This document shows, in pieces, positions 1 to 6,915 of a DNA stretch of 64,000 nucleotides; position 1 is the stretch's first letter, and every line of letters starts with the position of its first letter. Under the pieces are notes generated by a model, which did not search any database, was not told the origin of the DNA, and saw only the letters and a program-made list of their open reading frames with translations. A program made the translations under genes and the position numbers. The stretch comes from G963675935 sp963719005. Its GTDB lineage: Bacteria > Planctomycetota > Planctomycetia > Pirellulales > Thermoguttaceae. The stretch spans positions 109,312 through 173,311 of the forward strand of contig CAVRAR010000006.1 in assembly GCA_963719005.1 (NCBI GenBank), in the 5' to 3' direction.

Positions 1-1023
1 AAGGTCGAGGACTTGCACACCGGCTCGTCGCTGGGCGAGTTGACGCTGCCGCCGATCCCGTTCCCGATGCCGATGGTCGGACTGGCCGCCAGCCCGAAGA
101 GCCGCGGCGACGAAGGCAAGCTTTCCGGCGCGTTGCAGAAGATTTGCGAGGAGGACGCCACCTTCCGCCGCGATCTCGACGCGCAGACGAAGGAGATGGT
201 CATCACCGGCATGAGCGAATTGCACTTGCAGATCCTCCGCGAGCGGCTGAAACGCCGTGACAAGGTCGAGGTGGAAACCCGCGAGCCGAAAATTCCCTAC
301 CGCGAGACGATCCAGGCGAACGCCGAGGGGATGTATCGCCATAAGAAGCAGACGGGCGGCCGCGGCCAGTTCGGCGAGGTCCACATCCGCATGTTCCCGC
401 TGCCGAAGGACGTGAACGTCGAGGAATGGGCCACGAAAGCCCGCTTCCCGTCGATGAAGGAACCCCACTACGACGAGGCGAACAATTTCCTCTGGATCGA
501 CTCGGTCGTCGGCGGCACGATCCCCGGCAACTTCCTGCCGGCCATCGAGAAGGGCTTCCGCGAAAGGATCGAGCGCGGCGTGATCGCCGGCTACAAGGTG
601 CAGAACGTCTGCGTCGAGGTCCACTTCGGCAAGCACCATCCAGTCAACAGTTCGGAGCAGGCGTTCAAGACAGCCGGCTCGATGGCGTTCCGCAACGTCT
701 TCCAGCAGGCGAAGCCGTCGCTGTTGGAGCCGATCGTGCGGATCGAGGTGACGGTTCCCACCGGCAACGTCGGCGACATCAACAGCGACATGTCGGGCCG
801 TCGCGGCCGCGTCTTGAGCATGGACTCCGCCGGCGGCGACCTGCAAACCGTGATCGCCGAAGTGCCGTTGGCCGAAGTGACGACCTACGCCCGCAGTCTC
901 TCCAGCATCACCGGCGGCCGCGGCAGCTACACCATGGAACTGAGCCACTACGACATCGTCCCCGGCAACGTGCTGCAGGAGATCATCGCCAAGGCGCAGA
1001 TGAAGGAAGAGGAAGACGAGTAG
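1..1023 (+). CDS. fusA: Elongation factor G, C-terminal part (5' truncated by window)
   Basis: EF-G is the GTPase that moves tRNA and mRNA through the ribosome during translation. The frame is open from base 1, so the GTP-binding domain and domain II lie outside the window and only domains III to V are seen (about 340 residues). Visible signatures are the domain III motif ITGMSELHLQ near residue 70, the domain IV start GGRGQFGEVHI near residue 118, the segment AFKTAGSMAFRNVFQQA near residue 223, and a ribosomal-protein-S6-like domain V ending in an acidic tail (KEEEDE). Bacteria of this group often carry more than one EF-G, so it could be a paralogue rather than the housekeeping copy; the missing G domain would be needed to decide. 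It is followed 44 bp later by a small gene of different base composition. Confidence 0.93.
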   Translation, partial: KVEDLHTGSSLGELTLPPIPFPMPMVGLAASPKSRGDEGKLSGALQKICEEDATFRRDLDAQTKEMVITGMSELHLQILRERLKRRDKVEVETREPKIPYRETIQANAEGMYRHKKQTGGRGQFGEVHIRMFPLPKDVNVEEWATKARFPSMKEPHYDEANNFLWIDSVVGGTIPGNFLPAIEKGFRERIERGVIAGYKVQNVCVEVHFGKHHPVNSSEQAFKTAGSMAFRNVFQQAKPSLLEPIVRIEVTVPTGNVGDINSDMSGRRGRVLSMDSAGGDLQTVIAEVPLAEVTTYARSLSSITGGRGSYTMELSHYDIVPGNVLQEIIAKAQMKEEEDE

Positions 1024-1067
1024 GCGGGCGTCCGCAATGCGGAGCAACGGCAGGAGGGAATGGAGTA

Positions 1068-1493
1068 ATGGCACGTACACGGGGGGACAACACTCTTTGC
1101 GGAATGGCAGGTGAGTTCCTTACGGCTGGGCAACTTATGAAGCGTGGGCTTCTTGCCTGCGTGACAATGGGGAATGCCAAGGCGATAGACCTGCTTGTCC
1201 ACAACGAAGCGACACACAGAGATTTCTGTGTTCAGGTGAAGACGATGCGAAATAGGTGCGCCGGTTGGTACATGAGGCGTATTGACCCGAAAAGCGTCTA
1301 CGTCTTTGTGCTGCTTAACGGTCCATCCGATCAAGAACAGTACTTCATCATAAGTGGACGCACAATCGCGGACGACCCATCTGGGTTCTTCGGTTCACAA
1401 TTCGATCCCGAGAGGCCAAAGAATTTCGATGGCGTCGACTGGAAGGCTGTTCAGAAGTACCGGGATAACTGGCAAGTTTTTGACGAACAATGA
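1068..1493 (+). CDS. Small PD-(D/E)XK nuclease-like hypothetical protein
   Basis: This is a 141-residue protein. I chose the ATG at 1068 because a strong Shine-Dalgarno-like stretch (GGCAGGAGGG) lies just upstream; the same frame is open further upstream but there it only shadows the EF-G gene. The layout GEFLTAGQLMKRG, then AIDLLV, then FCVQVKTMR resembles the E...D...QxK core of PD-(D/E)XK-fold proteins, a fold shared by restriction-type and repair nucleases and by many inactive relatives. The rest is not recognisable. Codon use looks less GC-rich than in the neighbours (many T- and A-ending codons), which hints at acquisition from elsewhere. No methyltransferase or other restriction partner is adjacent. 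The fold call is inferred from three short motifs only. Confidence 0.6.
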   Translation: MARTRGDNTLCGMAGEFLTAGQLMKRGLLACVTMGNAKAIDLLVHNEATHRDFCVQVKTMRNRCAGWYMRRIDPKSVYVFVLLNGPSDQEQYFIISGRTIADDPSGFFGSQFDPERPKNFDGVDWKAVQKYRDNWQVFDEQ

Positions 1494-1628
1494 GAGGAAA
1501 AGGCACATCTCCCCCTGCGAACGATTCGCCGAGAGCCTGCAAATTCCCGCAAAACCTCCACGCGTTTCCACGCGGTCATTGGCAACAGTTCCACGATGGC
1601 GCGGCTTGCTTGTAGGAGTCAATCGCCG

Positions 1629-1874
1629 TTAGGCCGACACCGTGGCCGTCAATCGCCGGTGGATTGCGTCGGGCGCCAGATCGGCGCCGCAGGGCCATGC
1701 GATCGCGCCGAACTCGTCAACGAACACTTTGCCGAACTCGTTCGGATCGTGCAAGGGTTCGAACACCGGGCCGAAGAGCCGGTCGGCCATGTCGATCTCG
1801 CCCACCGTCCCGTCGTCAAATTCCACGTGAAGCCGATAGCCGCGTAATGCGGCAACGCGGATTACTTTCGGCAT
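1629..1874 (-). CDS. DUF2442 family protein
   Basis: This 81-residue protein matches the pattern of DUF2442 proteins: a short beta-rich unit with GYRLHVEFDDGTVGEIDM near the N-terminus and a conserved FGPVFEPLHDPNEFGKVFVD block, followed by WPCGADLAPDAI. The family has no established biochemical function. It is often found beside DUF4160 proteins in small toxin-antitoxin-like pairs, exactly as here: the DUF4160 gene lies 19 bp upstream on the same strand. The ATG is supported by a strong ribosome-binding site (GAGGAGGTGAAAC before the start). The pair is probably one transcript. A role as antitoxin-like partner is inference from context. Confidence 0.8.
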   Translation of the reverse strand: MPKVIRVAALRGYRLHVEFDDGTVGEIDMADRLFGPVFEPLHDPNEFGKVFVDEFGAIAWPCGADLAPDAIHRRLTATVSA

Positions 1875-1893
1875 GTTTCACCTCCTCACAATG

Positions 1894-2154
1894 CTAAATC
1901 AGCGGCTCAATCTTGCGCAACGCGCCGTGGGCCTCGGCGATTTTCCAGTTCTCGCGCAACTCATCGCGATGCTCGGAGGCCCATTCCAGCACCAACGTCA
2001 AGGCGCGACGCGGCAAACGACCTTCGATTACTTCAAGGGTTTCAATCGAAACAGCCGCGACTTGCCCACCAGAGTATGCGTGGAAGTGAGGCTGTGGATG
2101 CTCGTCGAAGTACATCCGAATCGCGATTCCATAGAACATCGAAATCGTCGGCAT
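1894..2154 (-). CDS. DUF4160 family protein
   Basis: This 86-residue protein carries the DUF4160 signature: an N-terminal MPTISMFYGIAIRMYF followed by the DEHPQPHFHAYSGG motif, with conserved His residues, and a C-terminal helix WASEHRDELRENWKIA. Family members are typically encoded directly upstream of a DUF2442 gene, as seen here, and the two are regarded as a putative toxin-antitoxin-like module of unproven mechanism. The ribosome-binding site is weak, so this gene may be expressed at a low level relative to its downstream neighbour. Which partner, if either, is toxic cannot be told from the sequence. Confidence 0.8.
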   Translation of the reverse strand: MPTISMFYGIAIRMYFDEHPQPHFHAYSGGQVAAVSIETLEVIEGRLPRRALTLVLEWASEHRDELRENWKIAEAHGALRKIEPLI

Positions 2155-2335
2155 TCTTTAGCCCTTGTTCTCTTCTCCTATTCTAGCATGAGCCACACCG
2201 ACCGCCAATGGATGAGACAGGCCGGCACACAGGGAGATGCCCGATTATTGAGACAGGGAGAGATCGTGACCCGTGCGAGCCTACCAGCGGCTCAGGAACT
2301 CCAGACGGTTGTGCATCGATTCGGAATCGAGTTCG

Positions 2336-2596
2336 CTATGCAAGTGAAGCGGCCGCTTCATCATCGGCTGCCAAGGCGGCCTCGATCTCATCGAGGTGGT
2401 CATAGGCATAAGCCAAAGCGTCGTGGACGTCCGCTGGCCGGAGCCCGGCGTACTGCTGTACGATCTCCTCGACACTCATGCCTTGTCGGTAAGACGCCAA
2501 GATGGCAGCTACGCGGATTCGTGTTCCCGACACGACCGGTTGGCCGCCGCAACGGGCAACATCGATCTCGACATTCCGGTAATCCAGCTTAGGCAT
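2336..2596 (-). CDS. DUF433 family protein (antitoxin-like)
   Basis: The protein contains the DUF433 core CGGQPVVSGTRIRV followed by a helix-turn-helix-like stretch (MSVEEIVQQYAGLRPADVHDALAYAYDH), typical of small DNA-binding antitoxins usually paired with a DUF5615 PIN-like toxin. I prefer the ATG at 2596 (MPKLDYRNVEI), which has a GAGGG sequence upstream at good spacing; a GTG 11 codons further upstream (2629) is possible. No recognisable DUF5615 partner follows it: the roughly 180 bp to the DUF4160 gene hold no convincing ORF. It therefore looks like an orphan antitoxin or a remnant of a degraded pair. Confidence 0.75.
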   Translation of the reverse strand: MPKLDYRNVEIDVARCGGQPVVSGTRIRVAAILASYRQGMSVEEIVQQYAGLRPADVHDALAYAYDHLDEIEAALAADDEAAASLA

Positions 2597-2785
2597 TCCC
2601 AAAGCCCTCAGCCGCACAAGGGTTGTCACCGCGACTGATCTATTCTACCACGAAGAATGGGCCAGACCAACCCCGCCATCAAGGAATGATGGCTCGCGAT
2701 CCCGGCGCGAGGGACTGCCCACTGGCACAGAAGCAGCATCGACGACAAAAACCGGCGGGGAGCGGCCCATTCGTTCAGCGTTGTT

Positions 2786-4834
2786 CTATCGGGCGTCGGG
2801 GCGATTGGAACTCGCTCTGGGCGACGATGCGGGCACGGGCTGGCGGTAGGGCTTTCGATTCATGTAGAGTTTCAGTCTCGCTCTTGTATCTTCAGTCAGC
2901 GCCTGATTGTTCTGCCGCTTCGCCAGATCGATCGACTGGCGGGCGGTTCGCACTGCCTCAGAGAAGCGGCCGGCCTCGGCGTAGGCCGCCGCCAACGTGC
3001 CGGTGATCGCCGCTTCCCGCCCGTTCGACAAGCGGACCGCCCGCCGGGCAAGCTCGACCGCCTCGGCGCCGTTGCGAAATGCCGATTGCGGGCAGCTCGC
3101 GCGAAGCCAAGCCAGATCGTTCAATGCATAGCGATCGGCGGGGTCGTTTTTTAGGGCTATATAGTAGTGCGTTATCGCCTCCTTAGTGTGTCCTCGGGTT
3201 GCCAGCGCGACAGCGAGATTGCACTGTGCATGAAGGTAACGGGGACGAATTCGCACGGTGTCCTGGTACTGGTCGATCGCTTCGTCGTATCGCCCTTGTT
3301 TCATCAGTTCGGCGGCGAGATTGAAATGGGCCACGTCGTTCCGTGAAGTGCAACGCAGCGTGTGAGTCCACAGCGTCTCGGTGTTCTGCCAGAACGAGGT
3401 CTGCCGCCACGCACATGCCGCGAGCCCCGCCAGCACCGATGCCGCAGCGACGCCCCATGCCCAACGGCGATAGCCCGCGTTTTTCCCGGCAGACAGGAAT
3501 GTCTGCCCCACTGTGCCCGCAATCTTTCCGACAGACAGGAATGTCTGCCCTGCCGCGACCGCGCCCCAAGTCAGGGCGATGGACAAGCCGATCTGCGGCA
3601 AGTACGTGTAGCGATCGGCCATGGCTTGCAGGCCGACCTGCACCAGGCCGATGACCGGCACGAGCATTCCCAGATACCAGAACCATCCGACGAAGAGATA
3701 AGGATTCCGCCGCACGCGCACGATGACGGCCAGGGAAATGCCTGCCAACAGGAACAACGCGGCGACTGCATCCCAAGTCGGCAGGCCTGCTTGTGGGTGC
3801 GGATAAAACACGGCCAAGCCCAGCGGATAAAAGAACTGGCCCAGATAGGTGGCGTACGAGACCAGCGCGCTGCCGAGCCGTAACAGCGGCGACAGTTCAG
3901 TCAACCGCACGACAGAGCTCTGCTGCGCCCATATCGTCACAGCGCACGAAGCCGCGGCGAGCAGCAGCAGGGGGATCTTTTCGACGATCAATCGTGACAG
4001 CGATAGCCGGTGGGGCAGACATTCCTGTCTGCCAGAATTGCCGCGATTCTCCCGGCAGACAAGAATGTCTGCCCCACCCCGCTGAGAAATCCGTCCCAGC
4101 GGCCAATAGTCCAACAATAGCAGCACGAACGGCAACGTCACCAGCATCGGCTTCGACATCAGACCGAGTCCAAACAGAATTATGACGGACAAGTAGCGGC
4201 CCAGGGAGAAGGTGTGGCGGACATAGCCGAGATAGGCCCAGAGCGTCAGCATGAAAAAAAGCCCGCTGAGAACGTCTTTTCGCTCGGCGACCCAGGCGAC
4301 GGATTCCACCCGCAACGGATGGGTGGCGAACACCGCCGCGACGAACGCGCTGGGCCACAAATTGAACGTCATCCGCCAGAGAACCAGGAAGAGCACGATG
4401 GCCGTGAGCGCGTGCAGCGCCACGTTGGTCAGATGGTGGCCGCCGGCGTGCGATCCGTAGAACTGGCAATCCAGCATGTGGGAGAGCCAGGTGAGTGGAT
4501 GCCAGTTCGACGCACGGGTGCTGGTAAAGGCCCAAGCAATTCCCTCGGCCGTCACGCCGCCCTTGACATGCGGGTTTTCATAGACGTATTTGTCGTCGTC
4601 GTAGTTGACGAACTGGAAATTGGCGGTCTGCGCGAAGACGGCTGCAACCGCCAGCAGGAGACAAGCACAAACCGCCGATGCCGCGTAGACCTCGCTCGGC
4701 GCAGGCCGTGAAGCGGCAGGGCCGGCGGAATCCGGCGCGGCATTGGCCGAACGGGGCGACTTGGCGTCCCCGTTCTTTTGCCGCCGCCGATTGCGGTCTT
4801 CCGGCAAGTTGCCTTTCTTGCGACTGCGGCTCAT
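2786..4834 (-). CDS. TMTC-like multi-pass membrane protein with C-terminal TPR repeats (third gene of cluster)
   Basis: This 682-residue protein resembles the bacterial relatives of eukaryotic TMTC O-mannosyltransferases (GT-C fold). A basic N-terminus leads into a first membrane segment (about residues 50-70), then the acidic loop motif VNYDDDKYVYENP (about 76-88) seen in GT-C enzymes. Next come HPLRVESVAWVAERKDVLSG, about ten membrane segments, and TPR repeats (about 500-620). A glycosyltransferase role at the membrane is inferred from the fold only. Its ATG overlaps the stop of the preceding gene by four bases (ATGA at 4834-4831), implying translational coupling. Two short palindromic elements are translated in frame: one after LLLDYWPLGRIS and a second one (GQTFLSV... 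and GQTFLSA...) near residue 430-450. The second is absent from the paralogues. Confidence 0.82.
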   Translation of the reverse strand: MSRSRKKGNLPEDRNRRRQKNGDAKSPRSANAAPDSAGPAASRPAPSEVYAASAVCACLLLAVAAVFAQTANFQFVNYDDDKYVYENPHVKGGVTAEGIAWAFTSTRASNWHPLTWLSHMLDCQFYGSHAGGHHLTNVALHALTAIVLFLVLWRMTFNLWPSAFVAAVFATHPLRVESVAWVAERKDVLSGLFFMLTLWAYLGYVRHTFSLGRYLSVIILFGLGLMSKPMLVTLPFVLLLLDYWPLGRISQRGGADILVCRENRGNSGRQECLPHRLSLSRLIVEKIPLLLLAAASCAVTIWAQQSSVVRLTELSPLLRLGSALVSYATYLGQFFYPLGLAVFYPHPQAGLPTWDAVAALFLLAGISLAVIVRVRRNPYLFVGWFWYLGMLVPVIGLVQVGLQAMADRYTYLPQIGLSIALTWGAVAAGQTFLSVGKIAGTVGQTFLSAGKNAGYRRWAWGVAAASVLAGLAACAWRQTSFWQNTETLWTHTLRCTSRNDVAHFNLAAELMKQGRYDEAIDQYQDTVRIRPRYLHAQCNLAVALATRGHTKEAITHYYIALKNDPADRYALNDLAWLRASCPQSAFRNGAEAVELARRAVRLSNGREAAITGTLAAAYAEAGRFSEAVRTARQSIDLAKRQNNQALTEDTRARLKLYMNRKPYRQPVPASSPRASSNRPDAR
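3488..3550 (-). repeat. Two direct copies of the CAGACAGGAATGTCTG palindrome inside the coding region
   Basis: Two copies of a short palindrome (CAGACAGGAATGTCTGCC) lie about 42 bp apart in the same orientation and are translated in the TMTC-like gene as GQTFLS units. They use the same core as the larger inverted element at 4010-4078 but are arranged as direct repeats. The two paralogues in the cluster lack them at this position, so this looks like a separate insertion in this gene only. Confidence 0.75.
4010..4078. repeat. Palindromic element translated in frame (TMTC-like gene at 2786-4834)
   Basis: This is a 69-bp inverted repeat: arms of about 24 bp, GTGGGGCAGACATTCCTGTC and its near-perfect complement, flank a short loop of about 21 bp. 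Because 69 is a multiple of three, it is read through as GGADILVC...SGRQECLPH without breaking the frame. It lies between the conserved segments LLLDYWPLGRIS and LIVEKIPLL. Equivalent elements sit at the same place in the genes at 6912-8789 and 58033-60357. Confidence 0.88.
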
Positions 4835-6915
4835 GGGGACGCGGTTCCTTTCGCCTCTCGCCCATCTTGTCGCGCGTTGGGTCGTACATTGCTCGGGCCG
4901 GGCGGCGGCTGGCGGTAGGGCGTTTTCGCCCTATACAGCAGCAGGCGGGCTTTGATCTTTTCCGCCAGTGCCGGGTTCTTCTGAAGCGTGGCAAGATCGA
5001 GGGCCCTGCGGCCGGCTTGCTCGGCCCTGACGAAGTTGCCCGCCTCGGCGTAGGCGGCGGCGAGAGTGTCGAGAAGGGCGGCGTTTGGCTCGCGATCGTT
5101 CGACAACTCCAGCGCATGCTCGGCCAGAGCGACTGCTTCGGCCGCGTTGCGATATGCCCGTTCGGAACAGGTCGCTCGTAGCCAAGCCAGGTTATTCAGC
5201 GTCGGCAAGTCGTCGCGGTTGATATCCAGCACGTCGTGATAGTGTTCTATCGCTTCCTCGATCCGACCTTGTTTCACCAGGGCCATGGCAAGGTTGTAGT
5301 GGGCGGCGACAAAGTCAGGCTTGCTTCTCAAGACATCCTGAAAGCGCGCCATCGCCTCGTCAGTTCGGTCCAGGCAGGCCAAGGCACTTCCGAGATTCAG
5401 TTGGCTATCGGCATCGCCGGGCTTGGCGTTCAGGGCATCTCGATAATGGGCGATCGCCTCTCGATAACGGGCCGTCGCCTCGTCGATCCGCCCTTGCCCC
5501 GTCAAGACCTGTCCCTGATCGGCCAATAGATTGCCGAGATTGTTTTGCACTAGCCAGCAATTGGGATTCCGCTGGAGGGTCGTCCGATAGAGCGTCTCGG
5601 CATTGGCGTACATGCGGCTTTGACGGAAGGTCAACGTGGCCAGGATCGCCAGCAGGGCGAGAGAGAAGGCGTAGCGGCCGAGATTGACACGCGAGCCTCC
5701 CTCACAGCCGCCCTCACCCCCTGCCCCTCTCCCGAAACGGGCGAGGGGAGATGCGAGTCTTCGGCCGAGCATCACGAAGAGGGCGGTCAGGGCGGCGCAA
5801 GGGACGATCATCGCCGCGTACTGCCAATGATCGGCCACCAGCGAGTATTGCATGAAGACGATGTCGGCGAAGCCCAGCACCGGCAGCAGCAGCGCCACGT
5901 AGCAGACGATCAGCATCACCACCGGCCGGCCCCAGGAACGTCGCCGCCACCATGCGACCGCCAGAATGCCGGCCAGCAGCACGCCGGGCAGATAGGCCCA
6001 GAGATCTCGTTGGTTGATGTGCCATCGCGGGTAGACGAACATGAGATTAACCGGCCAGATTGCTTTCCAAAAGTAGAACCAGACGGCGCAGCCCGCCACG
6101 GCAGCGCGGCCGAAGAGACTGTCGGACCGCACGACGGCGCTGCCGATGCCCGCGTGCTGTTTGCTCACTTCGACCGCAATCATCAGCGCGGCGATGATCG
6201 CGAAGGGGAGAACCCGCAGCAGATCGCGGCGGCTGATGCGGCCGCGCTGCCACCAGTCGCAAGCCAACAACAACGCCGGCAGCGTCAGCACCATGCCCTT
6301 GGCCAATGCGGAGAGGAGGAACAGGGCGACGGAGGCCGCCAGTTGCCACCAGCCCCCGCTGCGCTCGTGCCGCAGATAGAAGAGCAACGACAGCAGGGCC
6401 AGCGACAACGAGAGGACGTTTTTCAGTTGGGAAATCCACGCCACGCTTTCGACGTTGACCGGATGCAGAGCGAAGATCGCCGCCGCGAGCATGGCCCCCG
6501 GCACCTGCAAGTGTCTGAGGATTCGCCATACCAGCAGGGCCGAGACGGCGTGCAGCGCGATGTTGACCAGGTGAAACCCGAGCGGATTCAAGCCCCACAT
6601 TTCGTATTCAAGCCGATAGACCGTGAACGTCATCGGCCAATAGTTGAGGTAAACGCCGGACGTCCATGCCCAGACCAGACCATCGGGCCGATGAATCACG
6701 GGGTTGTTCAGCAGGTGCGTGTCGTCGTCCCAGACGAACCCGCCGTGCCACGCCGGCTGATACGCGAGGAACACCGCGAGAACCAGGGCGGCGGCAACGA
6801 GCCAGCTTCGGAAATGTCCGCACCGGAGCGCGATCGACGGAGCCGAGCTTCCGCCGGCGGCCCGGGCGCGGTCGGTCGTGGCTCTGGACGCTTGCCGGTT
6901 TTCACGTGGACTCAC
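4831..6915 (-). CDS. TMTC-like multi-pass membrane protein with C-terminal TPR repeats (middle gene of cluster)
   Basis: This is a 694-residue paralogue, the most divergent of the cluster. It has the N-terminal acidic loop GFVWDDDTHLLNNP (about residues 59-72), then HPVNVESVAWISQLKNVLS, roughly ten hydrophobic segments and a TPR region from about residue 450 to 620 (repeats containing NNLGNLLADQG, LNLGSALACLDR, YNLAMALVKQGR). The start is GTG at 6915, overlapping the upstream gene's stop by four bases (GTGA); its own stop overlaps the downstream start. It lacks the CAGACATTCC-type palindrome found in both neighbours, but has a different translated repeat (RGAGGEG, at 5712-5750). The likely role is membrane glycosylation of exported proteins, by analogy with TMTC/GT-C enzymes; the substrate is unknown. 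Confidence 0.82.
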   Translation of the reverse strand: MSPRENRQASRATTDRARAAGGSSAPSIALRCGHFRSWLVAAALVLAVFLAYQPAWHGGFVWDDDTHLLNNPVIHRPDGLVWAWTSGVYLNYWPMTFTVYRLEYEMWGLNPLGFHLVNIALHAVSALLVWRILRHLQVPGAMLAAAIFALHPVNVESVAWISQLKNVLSLSLALLSLLFYLRHERSGGWWQLAASVALFLLSALAKGMVLTLPALLLACDWWQRGRISRRDLLRVLPFAIIAALMIAVEVSKQHAGIGSAVVRSDSLFGRAAVAGCAVWFYFWKAIWPVNLMFVYPRWHINQRDLWAYLPGVLLAGILAVAWWRRRSWGRPVVMLIVCYVALLLPVLGFADIVFMQYSLVADHWQYAAMIVPCAALTALFVMLGRRLASPLARFGRGAGGEGGCEGGSRVNLGRYAFSLALLAILATLTFRQSRMYANAETLYRTTLQRNPNCWLVQNNLGNLLADQGQVLTGQGRIDEATARYREAIAHYRDALNAKPGDADSQLNLGSALACLDRTDEAMARFQDVLRSKPDFVAAHYNLAMALVKQGRIEEAIEHYHDVLDINRDDLPTLNNLAWLRATCSERAYRNAAEAVALAEHALELSNDREPNAALLDTLAAAYAEAGNFVRAEQAGRRALDLATLQKNPALAEKIKARLLLYRAKTPYRQPPPGPSNVRPNARQDGREAKGTASP
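5712..5750. repeat. GC-rich dispersed repeat translated as RGAGGEG
   Basis: The stretch beginning CTCACCCCCTGCCCCTCTCC and ending GGGCGAGGGGAG is a type of short dispersed repeat seen in many GC-rich bacterial genomes. Here it is read in frame inside the TMTC-like gene as SPLARFGRGAGGEGG, between a membrane segment and the next conserved block. Only one copy is visible in this window, so calling it a repeat relies on general familiarity with the sequence. Confidence 0.5.

Noticed and set aside
2281..2475. Small minus-strand ORF overlapping DUF433 that might be its toxin partner
   Set aside because: No match to the DUF5615 or PIN pattern (no early Asp-Glu motif), and it overlaps most of the DUF433 coding region in another frame.
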